The position numbers and the translations under genes were made by a program. The notes beneath the pieces were generated by a model. The model saw only the letters and a program-made list of their open reading frames with translations. It had not been told where the DNA came from and ran no database searches. From NCBI GenBank assembly GCA_013285465.1, contig CP053449.1:805540-869539 (forward strand): a stretch of 64,000 nt of DNA, written 5' to 3'. This stretch comes from Pseudomonadota bacterium (GTDB lineage Bacteria; Pseudomonadota; Alphaproteobacteria; Micavibrionales; CSBR16-224). This document shows, piece after piece, positions 24,041 to 32,208 of the stretch (the first letter of the stretch is position 1; every line of letters starts with the position of its first letter).

Positions 24041-24594
24041 GCGACGATTTTCAAAACGGTAATAACGCAGGCGGCACGGAAGAATCTGTCGGGCGGGAAC
24101 GGCAGCAGGTGCAGAGCTCCTCTGCAACGCCGCAATCACAGCAGCATAAACCCGCGCCGCAAGCTGTAGAAGAAAACCCGAAACTCAGGGCTTTGAAACG
24201 CACGGCAAAGGCGGAAATTTATCTCAGCACATTGAAAGAAGGCCGCCTGCTATGGGCGATGCTGGATATGGCGGTTGTCTGGCTGATTATCACAATGTTC
24301 CAGATGGGATGGGATAAGGATATTTCACTGTTTTCGGGGGTCGGCATTATTTATGTCTCTGCGGGGCTAACCTTTTTTATCGAGATTTTCGGCGTGTTGA
24401 ATTATATGACGCGTGAGGCGATTTTCAAAAGCATGGTCGATAAGGCTGTGCGGCGGGGGCAAAATTATAAAATCCCGAAAAAGACACTGCTGACGGTGCG
24501 CTGGGGCAGCAATGCTTTTTGGTTTATCGTGCATTTCATTCTGTCTTTTTACACGCTGGAGGTAACAAAAAATGTTGCCTCGGCCATGTTCTGA
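24037..24594 (+). CDS. Multi-pass membrane protein, unknown (paralog A1)
   Basis: I recognise no family. A Gln/Ser-rich cytoplasmic N-terminus of about 50 residues is followed by a helix, two adjacent hydrophobic segments (MLDMAVVWLIITMF and IIYVSAGLTFFIEIFGVLNY), a basic loop and a third C-terminal segment (FWFIVHFILSFYTLEV). The block EIFGVLNYMTREAIF recurs as EVFGVLNYLTRKMFF in the next gene, so the two are paralogs. The start overlaps the YgjP-like gene by 4 bases. Confidence 0.75.
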   Translation: MSDDFQNGNNAGGTEESVGRERQQVQSSSATPQSQQHKPAPQAVEENPKLRALKRTAKAEIYLSTLKEGRLLWAMLDMAVVWLIITMFQMGWDKDISLFSGVGIIYVSAGLTFFIEIFGVLNYMTREAIFKSMVDKAVRRGQNYKIPKKTLLTVRWGSNAFWFIVHFILSFYTLEVTKNVASAMF

Positions 24595-25018
24595 TTGCGC
24601 TTTGATGCCGACAAAGAAAAACCGCGCGATCAAACGGACATCGGATGACGAAATTCTTCTGCATAGTTTAAGGCAGGTCAATCTGATGCTGGCCTTGTCT
24701 GATACAAGCTGGAGCTGGTTTGCGATGACTGTCGGGCTGTTCTGGTATTATGATGATCTGGTCTTTCTCAGCAGCGCAGGGCTGACCTTTACCGCCTGCG
24801 GTCTTCTGATGTTTGTCGAAGTGTTCGGCGTGTTGAACTATCTGACGCGCAAAATGTTCTTCGGACGGATGTTGCGCCGGATCAAGCGTAACAAAACAGC
24901 GGCAAAAAATATTGTCGGCGAAATGCGGCGCTTTGGCTGGATGGTGGATATGTTCTGGCTGCCGCTGCTGTTCCTGTGCTGCTTTTTCACGGCGGATTTT
25001 CTAAAAACGACAATGTGA
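24572..25018 (+). CDS. Multi-pass membrane protein, unknown (paralog A2)
   Basis: The 148-residue protein has three hydrophobic segments (WFAMTVGLFWYY, LSSAGLTFTACGLLMFVEVF, MFWLPLLFLCCFFTADFL) and the shared block EVFGVLNYLTRKMFFGRML. The ATG at 24572 is chosen although it overlaps the previous gene by 23 bases, because GGAGGT lies 8 bases before it inside that gene; an ATG at 24605 would avoid the overlap but has no ribosome-binding site. It lacks the long polar N-terminus of its paralog. Confidence 0.7.
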   Translation: MLPRPCSDCALMPTKKNRAIKRTSDDEILLHSLRQVNLMLALSDTSWSWFAMTVGLFWYYDDLVFLSSAGLTFTACGLLMFVEVFGVLNYLTRKMFFGRMLRRIKRNKTAAKNIVGEMRRFGWMVDMFWLPLLFLCCFFTADFLKTTM

Positions 25019-25029
25019 TAGCGCGCACC

Positions 25030-25058
25030 GCTTGACATAGTAAAAATGCTTTGCTATT
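25030..25058 (+). promoter_or_regulatory. Sigma-70-like promoter before the 25101 gene
   Basis: TTGACA, a 17-base spacer and TATTTT lie 43 bases before the start. A similar TTGACATA(A/G)T element precedes the paralog at 25827. Confidence 0.6.
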
Positions 25059-25100
25059 TTCGCCGCCTTATTCTTTTAAGCGCTGGAAAGGCATCACATC

Positions 25101-25730
25101 ATGGATATGAAATATCAGGCGGAACAGGCACGGCACACGGCATCGAAAAAACTGTTGAAGACCGATATGTGGGATGTCTGGCTGACCGGTGCGCTGCTCG
25201 GGCTGGCCATTGGCACGGGCGGCGGCGCTTTGCTGGATACGAATGCCGATGAACAACTCACACCGCAAAGCACGGAAATTGTTGCCAATTATCAGCAGGA
25301 TTTCAATCTGCTGGCGATGGATTACAAAGCTGCGGAAAATAATGCCGAAAAAGGCGTGGTGCTGGATCAAACAGCTGACAAAATCGGTCAAATTCTGATG
25401 GATGAAAGCATTTCCGAAAGCAATGTCGAAACACTCTTTGACGGTTTAAGCGAACATATGCTGCCGCCGCAGGAACTGGTGGATTACAAAATCGGCAATA
25501 TCGGCGATCTGCGCGAATGCCGCGCGGAAATCGGTGCAGAGGCTACCGCGCCGCAAGTGGCAGCCTGCACGGTCGAGGCGGCGCAGGATGAAAATATGGT
25601 GCGCGGTTTCGGCTCTGACATCATGTTTTTTGCGCTGCTGCTGGCATTGGCGGGCGGTACCATAAAAATGACAGGGCGGAAAAAACTGCGCGAATGGTCG
25701 GAAGCCGCACCGAAACGCTTCAAACATTAA
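25101..25730 (+). CDS. Two-TM protein with IGDLRE motif, unknown (paralog B1)
   Basis: No known family is recognised. The layout is a basic N-terminus, one hydrophobic segment (WLTGALLGLAIGTGGGALL), a mostly acidic domain of about 120 residues likely outside the cytoplasm, the motif YKIGNIGDLRECRAE, a second hydrophobic segment (DIMFFALLLALAGGTI) and a basic tail ending KRFKH. Two cysteines in the outer domain could pair. The IGDLRE motif and the FKH terminus are shared with the next gene. Confidence 0.75.
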   Translation: MDMKYQAEQARHTASKKLLKTDMWDVWLTGALLGLAIGTGGGALLDTNADEQLTPQSTEIVANYQQDFNLLAMDYKAAENNAEKGVVLDQTADKIGQILMDESISESNVETLFDGLSEHMLPPQELVDYKIGNIGDLRECRAEIGAEATAPQVAACTVEAAQDENMVRGFGSDIMFFALLLALAGGTIKMTGRKKLREWSEAAPKRFKH

Positions 25731-25742
25731 GCGCGATTTCGT

Positions 25743-25771
25743 TTGACATAATTCGTAAATATGAGTAGACT
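25743..25771 (+). promoter_or_regulatory. Sigma-70-like promoter before the 25827 gene
   Basis: TTGACA, a 17-base spacer and TAGACT lie between the two paralogs, so the second gene may be transcribed on its own. Confidence 0.55.
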
Positions 25772-25826
25772 ATCATCAGTTTTTAATTTCTGAAAAAAGA
25801 ACCCCGCACGGGGGCGGAGCGAAGTA

Positions 25827-26441
25827 ATGGACGGTCGTGACCTGTCACATGAATTTTCAAAAGCGCGGCATGGTATTGCAAAAAAGCTGACCAAAAAGCC
25901 GAAACGCAAAATGAGTGATGTTTACTGGGCGATGTTCGCACTGACGCTGGTGGCTGACCCCGTTCACATATTTTGTGACCGCAGTATGGATGATCAAACA
26001 ACGGCGCAAACCGTTGAGGTGCAACAACAGTTTCAGCAGCAGTTATCGGTCTTGACAGCGGAAAGCGCTGCGGAAGAGAAATATGATTTTGTTGCCAATC
26101 TGCTGCTGGCGGAAGATTTATCGGAAGAGCAGGCGGGTGATTTCCTGAAAAGCTTTAAGAAAACGGTGGGCGATCCGGAAACTGCACTGGGTTATAGAAT
26201 CGGTGATATCGGCGACCTGCGTGAAAGTCGTGCGGAAAATCCCGGTAATGTGCGGGCAATTGCCAAGGCAACGGTTGATGCGGAAAGACCGGAGAATATC
26301 GCACATGTCGCAGATTTTGCCCTGACGATGGTGTTTCTGCTTTGGCTGATGGGACGCGGCACCAATTATCTGCTGCGCCGCAGCGACACCCTAAAAGACT
26401 GGGCCAAAGAAAAACCCCGCAACCCGAAATTTAAACACTGA
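25827..26441 (+). CDS. Two-TM protein with IGDLRE motif, unknown (paralog B2)
   Basis: The 204-residue protein has the same plan as its neighbour: a basic N-terminus (KKLTKKPKRK), a hydrophobic segment (VYWAMFALTLVADPVHIF), a helical Gln/Glu-rich domain, YRIGDIGDLRESRAE, a C-terminal hydrophobic segment (FALTMVFLLWLMG) and a basic tail ending PKFKH. Outside the shared motif the sequences differ widely, suggesting fast divergence. Function unknown. It converges on prfB with an 11-base gap. Confidence 0.75.
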   Translation: MDGRDLSHEFSKARHGIAKKLTKKPKRKMSDVYWAMFALTLVADPVHIFCDRSMDDQTTAQTVEVQQQFQQQLSVLTAESAAEEKYDFVANLLLAEDLSEEQAGDFLKSFKKTVGDPETALGYRIGDIGDLRESRAENPGNVRAIAKATVDAERPENIAHVADFALTMVFLLWLMGRGTNYLLRRSDTLKDWAKEKPRNPKFKH

Positions 26442-26452
26442 TTTTTCAGATT

Positions 26453-27587
26453 TTACGCAGTTTTCTCTTTCGCGGCCTTATCGTCCAGCCCGCCGAGTTT
26501 TTGGGCCAGCGCGGCTTCTAAAAACATATCAATATCACCGTCCAGCACGGCGGCGCTATTACCGGTTTCCACACCGGTACGCAAATCCTTGACCATCTGA
26601 TAGGGGTGCAGCACATATGAGCGGATTTGATGTCCCCAGCCGATATCGGTTTTTTGCGCCTCGCGTTCGGCTTTTTCCGCATCCTGTTTTTGCAGTTCCA
26701 GCTCATAAAGCTTGGCACGCAGCATATTCATCGCCGTATCGCGGTTCTGGTGCTGTGAACGCTGGTTCTGGCAGGAAACGACAATCCCCGTCGGAATATG
26801 GGTGATACGGATGGCGCTGTCTGTGGTGTTGACGTGCTGGCCGCCCGCGCCGCTGGAGCGAAACGTATCGACGCGCAAATCCTTGTCATCAATCTGCACC
26901 TCGATATTCTCATCGACAACGGGAGATACGGAAACCGAACAGAAACTGGTATGGCGACGCGCCGCTGAATCAAAGGGGGATATCCGTACCAGACGATGCA
27001 CGCCGCTTTCGGTTTTCAGCCAGCCATAGGCGTTTTCGCCTTCAATCTGCAGGGTGGCGGATTTAATGCCGGCCTCGTCGCCGTCATTCATCTCAAGAAC
27101 CGTGGTTTTAAAACCGCTTTGATCGGCCCAGCGCATATACATGCGCAGCAAAATCGACGACCAGTCGCAGGATTCCGTGCCGCCCGCACCGGCATTGATC
27201 TCAAGATAGCAGTCATTGCCGTCAACAGGGCCGGAGAGCAGACTTTCCAGCTGCTGCTTGGCGACATTTTCCTGCAATTTGGCAATAGCGGTTTCGGCTT
27301 CTTTCATGATCTCCTGATCATCTTCCAGCTCGGCGAGCTCAATCAGGCCGATATTGTCTTCCAGCGTATTTTCAATACTGCGGATATTATCGATTTGCCG
27401 TTCCAGACGGCTTTTGTCGCGCATGACTTTTTGCGCACGCGTGGAATCGGACCATAATTCAGGGTCTTCGGACAGGGCGGTCAGTTCCGAGAGTTTTGTG
27501 AGGGCATTATCCCAGTCAAAGACGCCTCCTCAGAAGCACAAGTGCGCTCCTAATCTCTTCAGCCAGATTTTCGGTTTCGGCCTTCAT
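26453..27587 (-). CDS. prfB: Peptide chain release factor 2, with programmed +1 frameshift
   Basis: RF2 reads UGA and UAA stops and releases the peptide. The main frame holds GGQ ([17 protein letters not shown]), the SPF tripeptide ([15 protein letters not shown]) and the full C-terminal domain. The real start is the ATG at 27587: 23 codons ([12 protein letters not shown] onward) end in CTT TGA, and after a +1 shift at CTTTGAC (27516-27521 region) the frame continues [15 protein letters not shown] into the main ORF, giving 377 residues. An internal AGGAGG stimulates the shift three bases before CTT. The gene converges with the unknown paralog pair and is divergent from kdsA. Confidence 0.96.
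27516..27530 (-). promoter_or_regulatory. RF2 programmed frameshift site with internal Shine-Dalgarno
   Basis: On the minus strand AGGAGG (27525-27530), a 3-base spacer and CTT TGA (27516-27521) match the classic autoregulatory +1 shift: scarce RF2 slows termination at the in-frame UGA, and the SD-like element promotes slippage on CUU U. Confidence 0.93.
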
Positions 27588-27701
27588 GTTTTTTCGTCCT
27601 TATGCATGTGTTTTTTCTGCCTTATAACACGGTTTTATTTTGCAGGCAAATATGCTATTGATAACGCGTTCAACAAAGATTGCACAAAGGAAAAGACACT
27701 C

Positions 27702-28553
27702 ATGCATATGCATCATATTACGCTGAAAAACGGAATTACCATCGGCAATGACATGCCTTTCACACTTTTGGCAGGCCCCTGTGCGCTGGAAAGCCGTAAT
27801 CACGCCCTTGAAATGTCGGCGGCTTTGAAGGAAATAACCGGTAAACTGGGCATCGGGCTGATCTATAAAACATCTTTTGATAAAGCCAACCGCACGGCGC
27901 TCGGCGCAGGTCGCGGCCTCGGTCTGGAAAAGGCGCTGCCGATTCTGGCGGAAGTCAAAGAAACAACGGGTTGCCCGATCGTTACCGATGTCCATGCACC
28001 GGAACAATGCGCGATTGTTGCCGAAGTCGCTGATGTGCTGCAAATTCCGGCCTTTTTGTGCCGTCAGACCGATCTGCTGGTCGCGGCTGCAAAAACAGGC
28101 AAACCCGTCAATGTCAAAAAAGGCCAGTTTTTGGCACCCTGGGACATGAAAAACGTTGCGCAAAAACTGATTGATAGCGGCAACCCGCATGTGATGCTGT
28201 GCGAGCGCGGCGTTTCTTTCGGTTACAACACGCTGGTCAATGATATGCGCGCTTTGCCGATTATGGCGGAAACCGGCCTGCCGGTCGTGTTTGACGCAAC
28301 CCATTCGGTACAACAGCCGGGTGGCGCAGGCAGTTCGACAGGCGGTGACCGCCGTTTCGTACCGCCTTTGGCGCGCGCGGCGATGGCAATCGGTGTGGCG
28401 GCGCTGTTCGTGGAAACACATGAAAACCCTGACAGCGCACCGTCGGACGGCCCGAACATGGTTTATCTGAAAGATATGCCCGCGCTGCTGGCGGAGCTGC
28501 TGGATATTGACCGCTTGATCAAACCCGCAGCCTATGCGGCAAAAGCGGCTTAA
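27702..28553 (+). CDS. kdsA: 3-deoxy-8-phosphooctulonate synthase
   Basis: KdsA condenses phosphoenolpyruvate with arabinose 5-phosphate to make KDO-8-phosphate for LPS inner core. The 283-residue TIM-barrel enzyme shows [83 protein letters not shown] and [12 protein letters not shown]. The start (MHMHH) is set at the first of two close ATGs; AAAGGA lies about 10 bases upstream, and a longer in-frame extension has no family similarity. cysS follows by 24 bases. Confidence 0.97.
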   Translation: MHMHHITLKNGITIGNDMPFTLLAGPCALESRNHALEMSAALKEITGKLGIGLIYKTSFDKANRTALGAGRGLGLEKALPILAEVKETTGCPIVTDVHAPEQCAIVAEVADVLQIPAFLCRQTDLLVAAAKTGKPVNVKKGQFLAPWDMKNVAQKLIDSGNPHVMLCERGVSFGYNTLVNDMRALPIMAETGLPVVFDATHSVQQPGGAGSSTGGDRRFVPPLARAAMAIGVAALFVETHENPDSAPSDGPNMVYLKDMPALLAELLDIDRLIKPAAYAAKAA

Positions 28554-28577
28554 AGAACGAAGGGTGAAAAAGCGGTA

Positions 28578-30008
28578 ATGCGGACGGTCTATCTTTACAA
28601 TACGCTGACGCGCAAAAAGGAAGAATTTGTGCCGCTGGAAGCCGGAAAAGCCGGAATCTACAGCTGCGGCCCGACCGTTTATGCCTATGCCCATATCGGC
28701 AATATGCGCGCCTATGTTTTTGCCGATATTCTGCGCCGTATCATGGAATATGCCGGATATGACGTCACGCATGTGATGAATATCACCGATGTCGGCCATC
28801 TGGTCAGCGACGGCGATGACGGCGAGGACAAGATGGAAGTCGGCAAGCGCCGTGAAAATCTTGATGCCTGGGGGCTGGCGGAAAAATATACGGACGCGTT
28901 TTTCGGTCATGCCGCGAAACTGCATATCCGAAAGCCGCAAATCGTCTGCAAGGCAACCGACCATATCCCCGAACAGATCGCGATGATTGAAAAACTGGAA
29001 GCGGGCGGTTACACCTATGTCACCGATGACGGTGTCTATTTCGATACGACGAAATTCGCGCAATACGGTGATATGGCGAAGCTGGATATCGAAGGGCTGC
29101 AATCGGGCAAACGTATTGATGACAGCGGCAAGCGCAACAAAACCGATTTCGCGCTGTGGAAGTTCTCTCCGAAAGATGCGCAGCGCGATATGGAATGGGA
29201 CAGCCCGTGGGGCAAAGGCTTCCCCGGCTGGCATATTGAATGTTCCGCCATGTCCAGTAAATATCTGGGCGAACAATTCGACATCCATACCGGCGGCATC
29301 GACCATATTCCCGTGCATCACACCAATGAAATCGCACAAAGCGAATGCGCCAGCGGTCATGCGCCTTTTGTGAAATACTGGCTGCATTGCGAATTTCTCA
29401 GCATGGATGACAGCGTGAAGATGAGCAAATCCAAAGGCGATGTCTTCACCGTCGATACGTTGATTGAAAAAGGTTATGACCCGCTTGCCCTGCGTTACCT
29501 GTATCTGACCAGCCATTACCGCAATCCGGTCAAATTCAGCTATGCCTCGCTGGGTGCGGCGGCGGTGACGCTGAAAAAATTGACGCGCAATATCCTTGCT
29601 ATGCGTGGTGTAATGAATATGCGCGGTTTGAAAAGAGAAGATGTATTGCTTTCAGAGGCTGCAAAAGCATATAGAGAAAGGTTTGCGACAGCGGTTTGTG
29701 ACGATTTAAATACCGCTGTTGCTTTAGCTGAGTTGCACGCCCTCTTATCAGATGATGTTTTGTCTGGTGAAGAAAAATACGCACTGGCAACGGAGTTTGA
29801 TCTGGTCTTTGGTTTTGATTTCGCCGATATGGCGGATGACAGCAAGGAAGAGACACCGCCCGAGGTACTGGATCTTGTCGCCAAACGTGACGCGGCGCGG
29901 CAGGCAAAAGACTGGGCCGAGGCGGATCGTTTGCGTGCGGCAATCGCCGAAAAAGGCTATGCTGTCGAAGATACCGCCGATGGCGCGAAAATCGTCAAAG
30001 CTTCATAA
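28578..30008 (+). CDS. cysS: Cysteinyl-tRNA synthetase
   Basis: CysRS charges tRNA(Cys). The 476-residue class I enzyme has the zinc-binding Cys30 in YSCGPTVYAYAHIGN, with the HIGH-type sequence HIGN at 39-42, the KMSKS loop at 281-285 (VKMSKSKGD), and the HIECSAMSSKYLGEQFDIHTG block (in parts). The C-terminal helical domain follows. A stretch at about 29600-29780 has noticeably different codon use (TTA, AGA, GTT, GCT) from the rest. kdsA precedes it and a zinc-finger gene follows by 22 bases. Confidence 0.97.
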   Translation: MRTVYLYNTLTRKKEEFVPLEAGKAGIYSCGPTVYAYAHIGNMRAYVFADILRRIMEYAGYDVTHVMNITDVGHLVSDGDDGEDKMEVGKRRENLDAWGLAEKYTDAFFGHAAKLHIRKPQIVCKATDHIPEQIAMIEKLEAGGYTYVTDDGVYFDTTKFAQYGDMAKLDIEGLQSGKRIDDSGKRNKTDFALWKFSPKDAQRDMEWDSPWGKGFPGWHIECSAMSSKYLGEQFDIHTGGIDHIPVHHTNEIAQSECASGHAPFVKYWLHCEFLSMDDSVKMSKSKGDVFTVDTLIEKGYDPLALRYLYLTSHYRNPVKFSYASLGAAAVTLKKLTRNILAMRGVMNMRGLKREDVLLSEAAKAYRERFATAVCDDLNTAVALAELHALLSDDVLSGEEKYALATEFDLVFGFDFADMADDSKEETPPEVLDLVAKRDAARQAKDWAEADRLRAAIAEKGYAVEDTADGAKIVKAS

Positions 30009-30030
30009 GATAAAAATAAGGAAAAAAAAC

Positions 30031-30237
30031 ATGGCCACCGATCATCCTGAAATTTTTAAAGTTGATGCCGACACCCACCGCATTTCCTGCGACGGCGGTA
30101 AAGGCGCATTGGGGCATCCGAAAGTCTATTACAGCTTTGACGGGGCGGATGAAGTCACCTGCGGTTATTGCGACCGTCTTTTTACAAAAAAGAACCGCAA
30201 GGGCGCAGAACCGTATAAATCTACGAAAGCGGCCTAG
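30031..30237 (+). CDS. Zinc-finger domain protein (zf-CHCC, NDUFS6-like)
   Basis: The 68-residue protein carries the CHCC zinc site: Cys in RISCDGG, His in ALGHPKV, and the pair CGYC in EVTCGYCDRLF, exactly the pattern of the complex I accessory subunit NDUFS6 and its alphaproteobacterial homologues. The ATG at 30031 follows AAGG in an A-rich leader; the longer frame from 29752 lies inside cysS and is not real. It may assist complex I assembly, known for the family, not shown here. The IscU-like gene starts 4 bases later. Confidence 0.87.
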   Translation: MATDHPEIFKVDADTHRISCDGGKGALGHPKVYYSFDGADEVTCGYCDRLFTKKNRKGAEPYKSTKAA

Positions 30238-30241
30238 GCCG

Positions 30242-30679
30242 ATGAGCGGGGAACTTTACAGCCCCGCGCTGCTGGCGCTGACGGCAGATGTCGGTGCAGC
30301 GCATCATCTCACTAATCCCGATATTGTCGAAACGGCGCATAGCGCCGTTTGCGGCAGCACGGTGACGGTGGAGCTGAAAATCAACAAGAAGAATCAGACA
30401 GTCGCGGATTTCGGTTATGACGTTGAGGCCTGCGCCTTGACCAAGGCGGTACTCGCCGTGATGAGCCGCGCAATTATCGGACAAAGCTTCGCACAGATTA
30501 TGGAGGCGGGCGGGCGTTTGCAACGTCTGCTGGACGAAGATGAAACCGTGTTGTCCGAGGATTGGGGCGTGTGGGAAAAACTCAAGATTCTCGAAACTGC
30601 GCAGGATTATACAATGCGTCATCACAGCATCACGCTGCCCTTTCAGGCTGTGGCAAATATCGCAGGAATAAATACTTGA
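30242..30679 (+). CDS. Iron-sulfur cluster scaffold-like protein (NifU_N/IscU-type)
   Basis: IscU/NifU scaffolds assemble Fe-S clusters from cysteine-derived sulfur. The 145-residue protein shows the AHSAVCGSTVTVELKI block with the first Cys, and the segment GYDVEACALTKAVLAVMSR with a second Cys, typical of the shortened alphaproteobacterial NifU_N proteins. The third Cys expected in the LxxC region of canonical IscU is not visible (MRHHSITLPF near the end instead), so a scaffold role is likely but not proven. It lies immediately after the NDUFS6-like gene. Confidence 0.8.
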   Translation: MSGELYSPALLALTADVGAAHHLTNPDIVETAHSAVCGSTVTVELKINKKNQTVADFGYDVEACALTKAVLAVMSRAIIGQSFAQIMEAGGRLQRLLDEDETVLSEDWGVWEKLKILETAQDYTMRHHSITLPFQAVANIAGINT

Positions 30680-30736
30680 TTTAAAATCAATAATACCATT
30701 CCCGCATCTTTTTTGCATTTTAGTTATGTCAAATTA

Positions 30737-30766
30737 TTGACGAAACCCCCTCAATTATAGTATACT
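30737..30766 (+). promoter_or_regulatory. Sigma-70-like promoter before the 30853 gene
   Basis: TTGACG, an 18-base spacer and TATACT stand 86 bases before the start, leaving a sizeable leader. Confidence 0.65.
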
Positions 30767-30852
30767 TAATATATTCGCGTGTTATGAGAACAAAGGCGTT
30801 GCTGTCTTTTGGTACAAGGCAGTCAGACCTGTGAATTTAAGGGGGAAGTGTT

Positions 30853-32139
30853 ATGACGGATTCGGCATCAGCTACGGTAGAACAAGAAAAACCGGATATT
30901 ACGGCTGACACACAGGCGCAGGATAAAAAGCGCCGCCAAGAAGAAGAGGCTGAAAACGCAGCAGCGCAGCAGCGAAGCCGTGAACAGGAAGCCATTCAAA
31001 AAGCTCACGCCAAAAGTGAAGAAGAAAAGAAAAAGCGCGAACAGCAGGAAACGGCTGAGCAAACGGCGCAGCGCATGAAGCGTCTTGAAGTCCAGCGTGA
31101 AAAAGCGGATCAATTTATCCGTGACCGCATGAAAAACTCCGAACAGACCCAAAAGAAAAACCGCATTGAATATAAATTCAGCGGCGCGGATGGTGCGGAA
31201 CACACGGTTTTTGAAAGCCAAATCAAAAAAGGCAATGAATCAACAGCCTTCTTCGGTTATTACGGGAAAAAGGTTGATAAGGAAGCCTCTCTGGCGGCTG
31301 TGTTGAAAGCGGCGGATGCCGGTCTGGAATCCGTCGATGTGCACGGCACGGAAGAACAAAAAGAATATCTGGCAAGGCTGGCGCATGAACATGGGTTGAA
31401 AGTCGAAAATTACGACATGTCCAAGCTGGGGATTGATCAGGATAAGGATGCCGATAAAAAGAACGAAGCCGGTCTGACGGGAAAACCCGCCAGCAAATTC
31501 GGCAATGACGAAAAGCCCGATGCTGATGCGGCAGCGAAACCGGAGCCGGATAAGCCCGACCCGAAAACGCCGGGCGGCGGTGAGCTGGTTGTTGCAAAAG
31601 GGCAGGATCCGGATATTGCTGCAAGGCAGCAAATGGAAGATTTCAACAATAAGCTTCTGGAAAGCGTGAAGTCCGGCGAGGTTGTCGTGGCGGAAAATAC
31701 GGATGGTCAGAAGCTGTTTGTAAGCTCGCGCTATGCTGAAGAGCGGCGTGAACCGAAAGATATCACCGGTGAAGTCATCGTGGTGGATGTCACGGATGGT
31801 CAAAAACAACTGCCGGGCAACGGGCAAAAACTGCTGGAAGGGCCCAGCACATCATTTGCCCCGCAATTGCTGGCAGGCGAAGAGCTGAAACAGTTGCCCG
31901 CACCGCAGGAAGAGAAACCTGCGGCAGAGCAGAAATCCGAAGTGAAAAAAGACGGTGCCGCAAAGCCGAAAAAAAGCAAATCGCAAACAAAGGGAACAAG
32001 ATATAGCGGCCGCGGACAGGACAAGCACAATACGGCGCATAAAACACCTGCCGGTAAAAACGGTACGGCGGCTTTTAAAGCCAACAAACATAACAGCTTT
32101 AACAGACGCAGTAACAGTACGCATCGCCCCGGCCGCTAA
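30853..32139 (+). CDS. Charged low-complexity protein with LPD7-like core
   Basis: Residues 1-100 are a Glu/Lys/Gln coiled coil (QEEEAENAAAQQRSREQE pattern). Residues about 105-190 form a compact region, including FFGYYGKKVDKEASLAAVLK and ESVDVHGTEEQKEYLARLA, then HEHGLKVEN; this resembles the LPD7-type accessory domain that occurs in conjugative relaxases. The rest is Pro/Lys/Ala-rich and ends in a very basic Asn/Arg/Ser tail (NSFNRRSNSTHRPGR). There is no signal peptide. The LPD7 resemblance is a pattern reading only. Confidence 0.65.
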   Translation: MTDSASATVEQEKPDITADTQAQDKKRRQEEEAENAAAQQRSREQEAIQKAHAKSEEEKKKREQQETAEQTAQRMKRLEVQREKADQFIRDRMKNSEQTQKKNRIEYKFSGADGAEHTVFESQIKKGNESTAFFGYYGKKVDKEASLAAVLKAADAGLESVDVHGTEEQKEYLARLAHEHGLKVENYDMSKLGIDQDKDADKKNEAGLTGKPASKFGNDEKPDADAAAKPEPDKPDPKTPGGGELVVAKGQDPDIAARQQMEDFNNKLLESVKSGEVVVAENTDGQKLFVSSRYAEERREPKDITGEVIVVDVTDGQKQLPGNGQKLLEGPSTSFAPQLLAGEELKQLPAPQEEKPAAEQKSEVKKDGAAKPKKSKSQTKGTRYSGRGQDKHNTAHKTPAGKNGTAAFKANKHNSFNRRSNSTHRPGR

Positions 32140-32208
32140 AAAACATTGTTCGCCGTGAGATAGAGGTCTACACTGCCTTGAAAAAAGAATAAAGCAAGGT
32201 GGTGTACG

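Noticed and set aside
27424-27587. Apparent nonsense mutation in prfB
   Set aside because: The in-frame TGA is part of the CTTTGAC programmed shift with an AGGAGG enhancer; the gene is intact.
27354-27701. N-terminal extension of kdsA
   Set aside because: The extra residues run opposite the prfB start and frameshift region and have no KdsA similarity; the start at 27702 fits the family.
27600-29516. Long minus-strand open frame of over 600 codons opposite kdsA and cysS
   Set aside because: It lies wholly opposite two well-identified genes, has His/Gln/Arg-rich composition typical of an antisense shadow, and no family motif.
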